A stretch of 64,000 bases of DNA. It comes from Desulfatibacillum alkenivorans DSM 16219. Lineage in GTDB: Bacteria; Desulfobacterota; Desulfobacteria; Desulfobacterales; Desulfatibacillaceae. The stretch covers positions 62,001 through 126,000 of the forward strand of contig NZ_FQZU01000001.1 in assembly GCF_900142135.1 (NCBI RefSeq), written 5' to 3'. Of this stretch, positions 7,974-17,293 are shown piece by piece; the first letter of the stretch is position 1; each line of letters begins with the position of its first letter. Made by a program: the position numbers and the translations under genes. Below the pieces are notes generated by a model. That model saw nothing but the letters and a program-made list of their open reading frames with translations. It had not been told where the DNA came from and did no database searches.

Positions 7974-9412
7974 AGTGGCTGCTGGTGAACCCCAGGCCGG
8001 ACGAGTTTTCGGTTATGGGGAAATTCGAAAAAGTCATGGTTCCATTTATCCCCATGGGGCTTGCCTATCTGGCCGCCTGCCTGGAAGAGGCCGGCGCCGA
8101 GGTATCGGTATACGACGGATTCGCCTCGCCTGGGCGTGCTTTATTGAAGACAGCTGTTGACTATCAGCCTCAGGTCATAGGGATTTCATGCCTTACGCCC
8201 ACGGCCGACGCTTTAAAGAATATGGTTCCCGCTTTGCGGAAGGCCTGCCCCGGCGTGAAGATTGTTTTGGGAAACATCCACGCCACCTTATTCGCCAAGG
8301 AATTGCTGGAGCAGGGCCTGGCGGATTACGTGGTTCACGGAGAAGCGGAGCGAACCGTCCAGAGCCTGGACGCCTTTCTGGAAGGGAAAGGCGATTTGGA
8401 GGAGGTTCAAGGGCTGAGCTTCATCCAGGACGGCCGGGTTTGGACCAATCCCGAGCCTGAGCCGCTGCAGGACCTGGACTCTTTGCCCTTGCCGGCCTGG
8501 CGCCATTTTGACCTGGATCAATACATAGCGCCGCCTTTGTTTGCGTTCAAAAAAAGGCTGCTGCCCGTGCTGGCGTCTCGCGGATGCCCCTACAGGTGCT
8601 ATTTTTGCGCTCAAAATGTCATGAGCCCGACCCTGCGCAGGCGAGACATGGTGAAGGTGGCGGACGAAATCGAGGCGGTTCATCATGAAACCGGGGTGGA
8701 TTTATTCTGGTTTTGCGACGCCATTTTTCCTTTGACGCAAAAGGACGCTGAGGGTTTTTGCCGGGAGATGACCAAGCGGGGCCTGCATAAAAAAATCCAA
8801 TGGATTACGGAAACCCGCGTGGATCTGGTGGATCGCCCCTTGCTGCGCATGCTCAAGCAGGCCGGGCTTTCCATGGTTTTGTTCGGCCTGGAGTCCGGGG
8901 ACCAAGAGGTGCTTTCCCGGATCAAGCAGGGAGTCACCCTGGAGGCTGGCGCAAAAGCGGTGGCCGCGGCCAGGGCCGAGAGGGTAACCACCCTGGGCCT
9001 GTTCATGCTGGGCCTGCCTGGGGAAACCCGGCAAACCATGGAAAAAACCATAGCCTTCGCCCAACGCATCGGCCTGGATTTCGCCAAATTCAACCGGGCC
9101 GCGCCTTATCCTGGGTCGAAGTTTTTTGACGACGTCTATGCTGCGGGAGACCTGCCGCCCTGGGAAATGTTTTCGGCCAATTACGAGCCCAGGGATGGAG
9201 AGGGAATCGTATACTCGCCGGAAGGCGTTTCGGACGAAGAACTGGTCCGGCTGCATAAAAAGGCCTTTTTCCGGTTTTACGTGCGCCCCGGGCTGATTGC
9301 GCGGCATCTGGCATCAGGCAGGATTTCCCCCTGGAACATGGCTAAAGGAGGCGGGGTGATTGTTAAGAGTTTTTTGGAAGAGAATGCAAGGCGCTTGCTG
9401 TTCTCCAAATGA
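7970..9412 (+). CDS. B12-binding radical SAM protein 2
   Basis: A 480-residue COG1032-type enzyme. The cobalamin-binding region (about 1-150) has PMGLAYLAACLEEAGAEVSVY, GNIHATLFAKELL and YVVHGEAERTV. The radical SAM cluster motif CPYRCYFC is near residue 205, followed by the usual FCDAIFPLTQKDAEGFC and GLESGDQEVLSRIKQG strands and APYPGSKFFDD. It is translationally coupled to the GT-C-like gene. The intact sequence is the closest in-window guide for reading through the broken gene at 11887-13323, because both share the ASRGCPY-x-C-x-FCAQ block. The substrate is unknown. The operon context points to an envelope glycolipid. Confidence 0.85.
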   Translation: MKWLLVNPRPDEFSVMGKFEKVMVPFIPMGLAYLAACLEEAGAEVSVYDGFASPGRALLKTAVDYQPQVIGISCLTPTADALKNMVPALRKACPGVKIVLGNIHATLFAKELLEQGLADYVVHGEAERTVQSLDAFLEGKGDLEEVQGLSFIQDGRVWTNPEPEPLQDLDSLPLPAWRHFDLDQYIAPPLFAFKKRLLPVLASRGCPYRCYFCAQNVMSPTLRRRDMVKVADEIEAVHHETGVDLFWFCDAIFPLTQKDAEGFCREMTKRGLHKKIQWITETRVDLVDRPLLRMLKQAGLSMVLFGLESGDQEVLSRIKQGVTLEAGAKAVAAARAERVTTLGLFMLGLPGETRQTMEKTIAFAQRIGLDFAKFNRAAPYPGSKFFDDVYAAGDLPPWEMFSANYEPRDGEGIVYSPEGVSDEELVRLHKKAFFRFYVRPGLIARHLASGRISPWNMAKGGGVIVKSFLEENARRLLFSK

Positions 9413-9448
9413 GCCGTCGCCTTCCGATAGTTGGAAAGGGCTTTCTGT

Positions 9449-10387
9449 ATGAAGAATTCGCTCCTGAATTGCTGGTGGATGAAAATGCTCCTGTTCGGCG
9501 TTTGGATAGGGGGGCTTCTTATGGCGGCGGAGATCGTTGTGAGGGCGCTTTGCGATCCCATGCCCAGGATGAGCGAGTACATCCAGGCCGTGGACGACCC
9601 AAGGGGATACGCTTTGAAGCCGGATTCCCATGCGGTTTTCTCCGGCTTAAAGGAGACGTTGCCGGAACCGGTCCAATACAATATCAATATGCAAGGCCTA
9701 AGAGAGGACGGAGTAGCGCCTTTGGCTTCCCTGCCGGGAAAGTTGAGAATCGCTGCAATAGGGGACAGCGAGGTTTTTGGCTGGTCCGTGAATCAGCAGC
9801 AAACATTTCAAACCCTGATGGAGCAGATGGACGACCGGCTGGATGTCGTAAACATGGGGGTTCCGGGCTATAATGCGGAGAATGTAGGCTGCCACGCAGC
9901 AATCATGCTAAAAAGGATTCCCTGTCACGCCGTCTTATATTGGTTTAATCCCAACGATTTTTTTTCCAGGAAAAGCACCGCCTTTTTAAAGGCGCCTGGA
10001 AAAATCAAGTCTGAATTGTTGCTGCGAACAATTTTTTATTTTGATCGCTGCAAGGAAAGCAGGGAAAAAGAACGCCGGTACTCGCTGGAGCAAGTCAGCC
10101 GAGCAAAAAATGGGCTGCTTAAACTGCATCGGGTTTGCCAGGATGAACACCCCCCTCTATTTCTGGTGTTTTCCCGCCCGAAAGACTATGAGGTCCTGAA
10201 AAATGTTCCGGAACTCAAGCCGGTTTTTGTTTGCTGCAAGGTGTTATTCATTGATCAGGTGATAACCACGTTTCCACGATCTGACGGACACCTGTCCGCA
10301 GAAGGCCATAAGGCCTTGGCTAAGTTCCTGTACGAAAATGCGGCCCAGCCCCTTCTCGCTCAAGAGAATCTTTTGAGCAAATTTTAA
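9449..10387 (+). CDS. SGNH/GDSL-like hydrolase, membrane anchored
   Basis: A 312-residue protein with one N-terminal hydrophobic segment (about residues 12-32), which suggests a periplasm-facing, membrane-tethered enzyme. GDSEVFGW near residue 105 is the block I serine motif. FNPND supplies the block III asparagine, and SDGHLSAEGH near the C-terminus supplies the Asp and His of block V. SGNH enzymes in envelope loci add or remove acetyl or acyl groups on glycans. I use the ATG at 9449, which has GGAAAGGG upstream; a TTG 18 bases earlier is possible. It follows radical SAM protein 2 by 36 bases and is the last gene of this operon. Confidence 0.75.
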   Translation: MKNSLLNCWWMKMLLFGVWIGGLLMAAEIVVRALCDPMPRMSEYIQAVDDPRGYALKPDSHAVFSGLKETLPEPVQYNINMQGLREDGVAPLASLPGKLRIAAIGDSEVFGWSVNQQQTFQTLMEQMDDRLDVVNMGVPGYNAENVGCHAAIMLKRIPCHAVLYWFNPNDFFSRKSTAFLKAPGKIKSELLLRTIFYFDRCKESREKERRYSLEQVSRAKNGLLKLHRVCQDEHPPLFLVFSRPKDYEVLKNVPELKPVFVCCKVLFIDQVITTFPRSDGHLSAEGHKALAKFLYENAAQPLLAQENLLSKF

Positions 10388-10412
10388 AAGGCGAATGCCG
10401 ACAATGCCTCCG

Positions 10413-11852
10413 CTAAGCCTCGGGGGGAAAGACGGCGTCTCGGGCCAGCATGATGGCGCCGTGGGCGAGGTTTTTGATCTCCCGCAGGCTTTTTGAAGCA
10501 AACAGCCTGGACGCCATGTACCTGGGATTCATATAAAAGGAGATATAGGCGTCCTTGACCCACCGGTTTATATCTTCCATGGGGATTTCCGTAAAAGAAT
10601 CGGTTTCCAGGGGGGTTCCGGCTGCGTTGTTATTGTAGTAATAATTAAAGACGTCTTCCTGGCTCAATACGCCTTCACTGCTTTTTCGCCTGAGAAGGGC
10701 GGACAAGGGGTCGGGCATGAGCCCGGCGAACAAGGCGTAATCCGGGCGAATGCGTTCCAGCAGGTTCATGGTTTGCCTGACGGTTTGGTCCGTCTCTCCG
10801 GGCGCTCCGAACATGATGTAGACCAGGGAGCGTACGCCCGCCTTTTTTAAAGCCCGGACCGCACGTATGGATTGCTCCACGGTGACGGCTTTATTCATGG
10901 CGTTCAGCATTTTTTGCGACCCGGACTCCATTCCCAAAGAGACTATATGGCAGCCTGCCAGGGCCATGCGTCGGGCGGCTTCATAATCCAAAAGATCCAC
11001 CCTGGACTTGCAGGACCAGGCCAGGCCGGGAAAGTCCTTTCCGAGCATGTCTGTCAGTTCAAACAGCCTTTTTCGGCCCGCCGTGAATGTGGGGTCTACA
11101 AAATGCACTTCGCGGGCTTTGAATATCCGTTTGGCCCATGCGATTTCCTCCCTGACCCGTTCCACGCTCTTTTGCCGAAGGTCCCTGGACAGGCTGCAGA
11201 AGTTGCACTGCCAACCGCATCCCCTGGCCGTTTCCACCAAACAGAGCGGGGGCTTGATATTGAACGGGGGGTGCATGGAGTAGGGCGCCCTGGGCAAAAG
11301 GTCCAGGGCCGGCAACGGAAGGGAATTGGGGTCAAGCGGAGAGCCTGGAGGATTTTGCCTGACCCGGCCGTTTTCCCGCCAGATGAGGCCGGGAACCTCT
11401 TCAAAGTCCGTTTTGCTTTGGATAGCGCAAACCAATTGCCAAAACGCCTCCTCCCCTTCCCCTTTGATGAAAAAGTCGATTTCCTCTAATTTGCTTCCCA
11501 GCATTTCCGGCGGAAACACGACTCCGTAACCGCCCATGATCGTTTTGATTTCCGGGCGAACTTCCTTTAAACGCCGTATGATGGCGTGGGTGTGGGCGAT
11601 GTTGAATATGGTGGTGGAAAAGCCGACGATGCCAGGATTGCGCTTGAGAATCTCCCATAAGGTTTGATCGGTTGTATGCCGGAGCGCCACGCTGTCCAGA
11701 AGTTCGACGTCCAGCCCTTTTTCCCGCAGGTAGGCCGCCAGGGCCGCAATTCCCAAAGGCTGCATGGGCATGATTCCGCTCAGGTTGAAGCGGATGCGTG
11801 AAAGAGGGGGAGATACAATGAGAATTTTGCTGTCGCTGATCTTCGGTTTCAT
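10413..11852 (-). CDS. B12-binding radical SAM protein 3
   Basis: A 479-residue COG1032-type protein. The N-terminal cobalamin region reads PLGIAALAAYLREKGLDVEL and IMGGYGVVFPPEM. The cluster motif CGWQCNFC is near residue 215, followed by HFVDPTFTAGRKRLF and SLGMESGSQKMLNAM. The C-terminal helices (about 400-479) include FYMNPRYMASRLFASKSL. I take the ATG at 11852. A TTG at 11909 would overlap the preceding radical SAM gene by 23 bases, which also shows how tightly the two are packed. Convergent with the SGNH gene, with only 25 bases between stops and no clear terminator. Confidence 0.82.
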   Translation of the reverse strand: MKPKISDSKILIVSPPLSRIRFNLSGIMPMQPLGIAALAAYLREKGLDVELLDSVALRHTTDQTLWEILKRNPGIVGFSTTIFNIAHTHAIIRRLKEVRPEIKTIMGGYGVVFPPEMLGSKLEEIDFFIKGEGEEAFWQLVCAIQSKTDFEEVPGLIWRENGRVRQNPPGSPLDPNSLPLPALDLLPRAPYSMHPPFNIKPPLCLVETARGCGWQCNFCSLSRDLRQKSVERVREEIAWAKRIFKAREVHFVDPTFTAGRKRLFELTDMLGKDFPGLAWSCKSRVDLLDYEAARRMALAGCHIVSLGMESGSQKMLNAMNKAVTVEQSIRAVRALKKAGVRSLVYIMFGAPGETDQTVRQTMNLLERIRPDYALFAGLMPDPLSALLRRKSSEGVLSQEDVFNYYYNNNAAGTPLETDSFTEIPMEDINRWVKDAYISFYMNPRYMASRLFASKSLREIKNLAHGAIMLARDAVFPPEA

Positions 11853-11886
11853 AATAATGACTGCGCCTGGAGACTGCAGAAAGATT

Positions 11887-13323
11887 TCAGGAACGAAAAA
11901 AGGAATCAAACATGCTAAGCATCATGGCTTTAAACCCTTTCCACATGACCTTGGGGGAAAGGGAGCCGTTTTTCAGATGATGGACTATCTTGGATGGCCG
12001 GATCCAGAAAACGGCCATGGCAAGATGCTGCAACTTAAGCAACTCCTTTTGGGTCATATTTTCCGGCACATGCAGCAGACTGTCCCCCTTTTTGGGGAAG
12101 AACCAGGCGCTGAACTTGTGGTATTCCAGGTCTTCCGTTTTTCCGTCCCACCAGGAGTCAAAGAACGGGGTTCCCGGATAAGGCACGGCTATGTTGAATT
12201 TGGCGAAGTCCGGGTCCAGTTCCTTGGCGAAGCGAATGGTGTCCCGGCAGGATGCCGCCGTTTCTCCCGGAAAGCCGAGCATAAAGAAGGCGCAAGTGGG
12301 AATGCCGGCCTTTTTTGTCAATGCAATGGCTCGCCTTGCATCTTCCAAATGGAATTTCTTTCCAATGTTTTTAAGCGTTTGCTCGTTTCCTGACTCCACG
12401 CCGTAGGCTATTTGTATAATGCCGGAGTCCTTCATGGCTTTCAATAGTTCCGGTTCCGCCATGTCCACGCGCATTTCCGTAATCCAGCAGGCTTTTTCCT
12501 GAAATCGTTTATCAATGAGGGCCTGGCAAAAATCCAGCCCCATTTTTTTGTTAAGCGGAAACATACAGTCCGCAAGTCCCGTCATGGTCACCCCAAAGCG
12601 GTCCACCAGATAACCCATCTCATCCACGACATTTTCGATGCTCCTGACGCGCACGTTCTGGAACGGGGAGGCCTGGGCGCAAAAAAAGCAGCTATAGGGG
12701 CAACCCCTGGATGCAATGACAGGAAGGGATATCCCCGATACCCCAAAGAGGGGATGTCATTCGTAAAGATGGTATGGCAATAAGTGCCAGGCTGGATACG
12801 GTAAATCATCCAGGTCCGCAATTTGTTCCACGGGTCCTGTCTGAACGCATTGACCGTGATCCGGAAAACTGAGTCCGGGAACGGCCTCCGGGGAAGCCCC
12901 GCACTCCAAGGCTTGGGCCAGGCTGGCCATGGCCGATTCCCCCTCCCCATGGACGATGAAATCGCCGATATTTTTGTTGAGCAGGTACTCATGAAAGGCC
13001 CATGCGTGGATATTGCCGAGCACAATTGCAGCCTGGGGGAGGTCTTCGCGTATGAGAGAACTTAAAATTTCCACCGAAGGCATGGCGGCGGTCAGGCAAG
13101 AAATTCCCACCATCCTGGGCCGGAAGTCTCGCAACAATGAAATGGTTTGCCGGGCAGTCAGTTTTTGGGCGAACTGATCAATGACCAACACCTCATGCTT
13201 GTCCCTTTCCAAAACCGCGGCGATATAGGCCACCCCAATGGTGGGAAAAGGCGTCATGGTGTCGGAGTATCGGCCCAAAAGATCCTTCCGGCCGCTTTCC
13301 GGTATAATGAGGGCAATTTTCAA
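11887..13323 (-). pseudogene. B12-binding radical SAM protein 4, interrupted by an in-frame TGA
   Basis: Reading one continuous frame gives a complete COG1032-type protein of about 480 residues except for one TGA at 12757-12759. Before it lie the cobalamin-binding half and the linker DLDDLPYPAWHLLPYHLYE. After it come HPLFGVSGISLPVIASRG and the cluster motif CPYSCFFC (near residue 211), then GLADCMFPLNKKMGL and YGVESGNEQTLKNIG. The spacing matches protein 2 residue for residue, so only the one codon is abnormal. No ATG, GTG or TTG lies between the TGA and the cysteine motif, so restarting translation could not rebuild the iron-sulfur site. A recent nonsense mutation or sequence error is most likely; readthrough is possible. 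The start is uncertain: TTG at 13323 (before KIALIIPESG) or TTG at 13398. Confidence 0.75.
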
Positions 13324-13513
13324 AACAGGGACCCTGGCCAATGATTTGGATTGTTGAATCTCAGCAATTGTTCCACCCAATTCCCCTCTATAATACAATA
13401 CAGGCTTGATTGAAAACCCAAATTCCGATAATTATTGTCTAACCGCTATTTTTCATTGCCTTAGATTGTGTAGCGATTCCCGGCCTAAAGAATTTTCCTG
13501 GAAAGGCGACTTA

Positions 13514-14824
13514 ATGATTCTCTATGTTCATCCGGACTCCAAAATGATGCTGCGTTGTATCTTGCCTATGTCGCTTCCTGCGGTAATCAACAGGATTGAT
13601 GCGCCTGTTTTGGGGCGCTATCATGACGAGTGGACCAAGTATGAGGTGCGGCGAGCGGACGTCATTATTATGGATATCCACTGGTTCACTGCCATGAAGT
13701 CCGCTATTGAACTTTCATGCCGATTTAAAAAGATTAATCCAGAGGCGGTGATTATTGCAGGCGGCGTCTCGGCGTCCGTGTTCAGGAAACAGTTGTTAAG
13801 GGATTCCAAAATCGACTACTTGATTAGAGGGGACGGGGAAATACCTTTGGCCGAGTTTGTCAGAATATATCAAGAGGGCGGGGACCTATCTTTGGTTCCC
13901 AATCTTGCATGTAAGGATTGGGAGTCTGAAAACCAATACTCCCTATCCAAGGAAGATTTCGACGCCAACGATTATCGCGACATTTCGTTTTTTCCATCTC
14001 TAAAAAAAATTTTGTTGAGATTGCATAAAACCTGTAATGGGAAGGCTTACCCTACTTATCCCCATTTGATGGTCTTCCGGGGATGTCCCCTGCATTGCCA
14101 CTGTTGTTACGGGACCCCTGAAAATCAAAAAAGGGTGTTTGGCAGGTCCTGGGTGGTTCGTTCGCCTGAAAGGATTAGGGATGACCTCAGGGCATGGAGC
14201 AGAGCGCCTTCCATTCAATACCTGAATATTTTTCATGAGTTCACGGGAACCATGCCCATGGACTACACCAGAACCGTATTGAGTGAAAACTACAATCTTT
14301 TCATTGCATGGGACATAGTGGTCCCTCCATCTAAAGAGGCCTTGGAACTCCTGACCCAATCTTTCTTAGGAGGGGCGATCCAATTTTCCCTGGACGCCAG
14401 GCATACTACCTCGCAAAAGTTGGAATCCGTTGAATTGCTGATAGATAGGATTCGCCAGGTTCAAAAGACCAAAAGGTTCATGGTGCGTCTGTGCTATGCA
14501 AAGAGGTTTTTGGACGCCTCGCCTGAATACGCCCGAGCCCTGCAAAACGTGCATAAAGCCACCAATTGCGCTCTTTGCAGAACCGACTCCTGGTGGGGAG
14601 ACGACCTGGAACCCAACCCAAACGGATTATGCTCCGAAATGCAGTATCAGCAATGTTTAAAGGATACGGGGAAATATTCACTATGGAATATGATGTACAG
14701 CACTGGCGTTGCGACGCATGCACGGCTTCCCAATTTCACCCAAAAAACATCGGAAATCATATACAACCATCTGGGAGATTCTTTTTTTCTCAAAAAACTG
14801 ATTGCCGGGAAGCATCCTGATTAA
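13514..14824 (+). CDS. B12-binding radical SAM protein 5, divergent
   Basis: A 436-residue protein. The first part (about 1-150) has a Rossmann-type layout with VIIAGGVSASVFRKQLL and YLIRGDGEIPLAEFV, as in cobalamin-binding COG1032 proteins. The cluster motif CPLHCHCC near residue 192 fits C-x3-C-x2-C with an extra cysteine. Beyond that the sequence departs from the other radical SAM proteins here: there is no clear GxESG strand, and a cysteine pair (NCALCRTDSWWGDD) lies near the C-terminus. The ATG at 13514 has GGAAAGGCGAC upstream. It is divergent from protein 4, and by eye its codons are more A/T-rich than its neighbours. Confidence 0.7.
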   Translation: MILYVHPDSKMMLRCILPMSLPAVINRIDAPVLGRYHDEWTKYEVRRADVIIMDIHWFTAMKSAIELSCRFKKINPEAVIIAGGVSASVFRKQLLRDSKIDYLIRGDGEIPLAEFVRIYQEGGDLSLVPNLACKDWESENQYSLSKEDFDANDYRDISFFPSLKKILLRLHKTCNGKAYPTYPHLMVFRGCPLHCHCCYGTPENQKRVFGRSWVVRSPERIRDDLRAWSRAPSIQYLNIFHEFTGTMPMDYTRTVLSENYNLFIAWDIVVPPSKEALELLTQSFLGGAIQFSLDARHTTSQKLESVELLIDRIRQVQKTKRFMVRLCYAKRFLDASPEYARALQNVHKATNCALCRTDSWWGDDLEPNPNGLCSEMQYQQCLKDTGKYSLWNMMYSTGVATHARLPNFTQKTSEIIYNHLGDSFFLKKLIAGKHPD

Positions 14825-14843
14825 AATAATAGTTTCAGCGAAT

Positions 14844-16292
14844 TTATTTTGAAAAAATTTCCGGCGAGATTTCCAGAACGCCGGTCGAGCTTCCTGTGTA
14901 AATACGATCTGTTGCAGGGGAGTAGCACACACAGCGCAGCAAAGGGCCTACCTCCAACTCCCCAATTTTTTCCCCGCTGCCTAAATCGTAGACTTCCAAC
15001 TCCCCTGAAAAATATTTGGCTACGTATATCCAGTTTCGCATGGGGTCATAGTCCAGGCACCGAATCCCAAACCCGGTGTATATTTTTCTTTTTGTCTCCA
15101 GGGTTTCAGAATCCAGGATCAATACGCTGAACGCGCCGTTAGTCGCAACCTCGTTTTGCTTGACAATGGGAACCGTCCACATTCCCAACAACAGGAACCT
15201 TTCAGCCTTCAATTCCAACGGCCTCATGCTTATGGAGTATAGGCGCCATGGAAAGGAAGGCGCGTAAATTCTGTTTAGCTCCTGGCTAAAGGAAAAGTGG
15301 TTATAAATTCCCCATGAAGCTGAGGTGAAACTATTCTCAACCTTATTGCCCTCCCCAAGTGTGAATATGTCGCCTTGAAAGGTGCAAACATATTTTTGCT
15401 CCCCTATGGCGCTTCCTATCCTGAATCCATTAAAAACCGGACTCTTTTCCCCATTCAGAGCATTGCCGAAAGGAATCTCTCTTTGCATGCTCATATCTTC
15501 AACGCGTACTTCAAACATTTTTCTGTTTGGAGGGCTATCGTAAAAACTGCCGGTATAGAGTTTTTTATTGTCCGGCGAGAGAAAAAAGAAAGGGCGGCGC
15601 CCTCCTTCTCGAAAGAAATATTGAAGCGAGTGCGTTTTCAAATTAATCTTATCAATTCGCTTACGGCGTTCGTACGAGATGAGAACGGCATCGTTTTCTA
15701 TAACGTGAATCATATAGGGATCAAATCGTTTAACAAGTTCCGTTTCACCCATTGGGTAGATGGCCTGAAAACCATCTTCCATTGGAAGGCTCTTTGCCAA
15801 CCAATTTACTCCAGGACGTTCCAGGCCCGCTCTGTCCCATTTTTCCCGGTCCATATCGTCGTAGGACAAATGCCCCAGGTTAGGGAAAGAAAACAAAGCA
15901 ATCAGGAAAACAGCAAAATTTATTAAGGAAAAAACATTGAAGCCGATGCGTTTCCCTTTTCGTCTCATGACCGCTTTCAAGAAGATAAAAACGCTGATGG
16001 AAGCCGCCAGGAATACGGCTCCCCAAAGCGGGGAGCCTATGAACAGAAAGGCCATTATCGAGTAGGAGAAAAACGCACATGAAAAATATGCTATTGCTGG
16101 AATTTCTTTAATAATGAGTATTTTGCTGAGTTTGGATTGATGCACGACAAACGCTAACACTAACAAAAAAATCAGATCTAAAACTGTTTCCTCCCAACCG
16201 GCAGCAGCCATCTCCTTTAAGACGAATAGAAAAACTGCTGTAGAAGCGGTAAGGATGAAAAGATATCTGATGATGGATTTAACTATCCTCAT
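14844..16292 (-). CDS. Membrane protein with predicted C-terminal beta-propeller
   Basis: 482 residues. The first 150 residues hold about six hydrophobic segments. The remaining 320 are soluble and built from repeated beta-type units such as FFLSPDNKKLYTGSFYDS, DYDPMRNWIYVAKYFSGELEV and CYSPATDRIYTGSSTGVLEI. These resemble the YVTN/WD-type blades of a propeller, probably outside the membrane. The ATG at 16292 overlaps the stop of the radical SAM gene by four bases; a TTG at 16310 is less likely. It is the last gene of a UbiA, radical SAM, propeller operon. The family is not recognised. A sensing or scaffolding role is a guess. Confidence 0.65.
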   Translation of the reverse strand: MRIVKSIIRYLFILTASTAVFLFVLKEMAAAGWEETVLDLIFLLVLAFVVHQSKLSKILIIKEIPAIAYFSCAFFSYSIMAFLFIGSPLWGAVFLAASISVFIFLKAVMRRKGKRIGFNVFSLINFAVFLIALFSFPNLGHLSYDDMDREKWDRAGLERPGVNWLAKSLPMEDGFQAIYPMGETELVKRFDPYMIHVIENDAVLISYERRKRIDKINLKTHSLQYFFREGGRRPFFFLSPDNKKLYTGSFYDSPPNRKMFEVRVEDMSMQREIPFGNALNGEKSPVFNGFRIGSAIGEQKYVCTFQGDIFTLGEGNKVENSFTSASWGIYNHFSFSQELNRIYAPSFPWRLYSISMRPLELKAERFLLLGMWTVPIVKQNEVATNGAFSVLILDSETLETKRKIYTGFGIRCLDYDPMRNWIYVAKYFSGELEVYDLGSGEKIGELEVGPLLRCVCYSPATDRIYTGSSTGVLEISPEIFSK

Positions 16293-17293
16293 TCCCCTGC
16301 GCTCCTCCAACCTATAGTTGCTTGTCTCAAGGCGTCATAAATGGGGAGCAGTTTTCCCGAAAGAAGGTTGCTGAGCTCCACATAGGGATAGATAAAGCAC
16401 CCTTGGCAATCCGTCATGGGCATTCGCCGGAACGCTTCAACAAATCCCAAATCTCTCCCCGAGGGCGCGGCGTCCACGCCCAGGTTGACATGACACCGGC
16501 AGACCTGGCCCGAAGGAGTGACGAATCCTCCGTACAAGCCTAATTTGCATTGGGCCTTTTCAATGGTTGCGTTGGGGTATCGCATTAAGGATTCCAGGTA
16601 AGATCTTGAGCAGCAAACGGGCTTGCCCCGCCTTTTGGCCGCCTGTAAAAAACGCACGCCCCTTTTGAACTCGTCCAAATCAGGAAGCATGCTTGCCGCC
16701 TTTCCGGAACTGACAGCGCAGGGAGTAACGGGCTGAAAAAAGCATTGGGCGCCCATGTCTTCCGACAGGCGAAGTACATGCGGGATTTGATTTGTATTGT
16801 CTTTGGTCACGACCATGGCGAAGATCAGCTTCTTCCCAGCCTTGAGCACGGCCTCTCCCCCCTGGACGGCCCCGGCATAGGCTCCTTGCCCCCTGAGACC
16901 GTCATGAACCTCTTGGTTTCCATCCAGGCTGATCACCGCCGCGTCCACCCATTTTAAAAGATCCTTCCTTTCCGGAAGAAGCAGGCCGTTGGTGTTCAAA
17001 GTGACCAGGGCGTTGCCATGGGCCGCCTTAAGCAGCCGGTCAAGGTCCTGCCGCAAAAGAGGCTCGCCTCCGCTGAACCCCATGCGCAGAGTTCCCGCCT
17101 GTAAAAAAGCATGGATGGCTTCCAGCCATTGGTCTGCGTCCATTTCGTCGGAGGGCAGATCCGGAAAGCCGCAATAGGCGCAACGCAGGTTGCATCGATG
17201 GGTGACGATCATGCCAATGGAGGCGGGGAAGCGCCTTCCAAGAACTCTGGCTGTCATCAGCCTGGCAAGCGAAATGGGCGTCCGCCTTTTCAC
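16289..17293 (-). CDS. Radical SAM protein with SPASM-like C-terminus
   Basis: 334 residues. The cluster cysteines C34, C38 and C41 sit in HRCNLRCAYCGFPDLPSDEM. They are followed by MGFSGGEPLLRQDLDRLL, the GGE motif that contacts SAM, and VISLDGNQEVHDGLRG. The C-terminal part (about 240-320) carries further cysteines (CKLGLYGGFVTPSGQVCRCH and DCQGCF), as in SPASM or twitch domains that bind extra clusters. Unlike the neighbours it has no cobalamin domain. It overlaps by four bases both the UbiA gene upstream and the propeller gene downstream. Relatives include PqqE-type and HpnH-type enzymes. The UbiA neighbour favours a lipid or quinone-like substrate. Confidence 0.85.
   Translation of the reverse strand: MKRRTPISLARLMTARVLGRRFPASIGMIVTHRCNLRCAYCGFPDLPSDEMDADQWLEAIHAFLQAGTLRMGFSGGEPLLRQDLDRLLKAAHGNALVTLNTNGLLLPERKDLLKWVDAAVISLDGNQEVHDGLRGQGAYAGAVQGGEAVLKAGKKLIFAMVVTKDNTNQIPHVLRLSEDMGAQCFFQPVTPCAVSSGKAASMLPDLDEFKRGVRFLQAAKRRGKPVCCSRSYLESLMRYPNATIEKAQCKLGLYGGFVTPSGQVCRCHVNLGVDAAPSGRDLGFVEAFRRMPMTDCQGCFIYPYVELSNLLSGKLLPIYDALRQATIGWRSAGE

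Noticed and set aside
12717-12759. Stem-loop at the in-frame TGA as a selenocysteine insertion element
   Set aside because: A stem can be drawn, but the loop begins about seven bases after the TGA, whereas bacterial SECIS loops usually lie roughly 16-37 bases away, and the aligned residue in protein 2 is Ala, not Cys.
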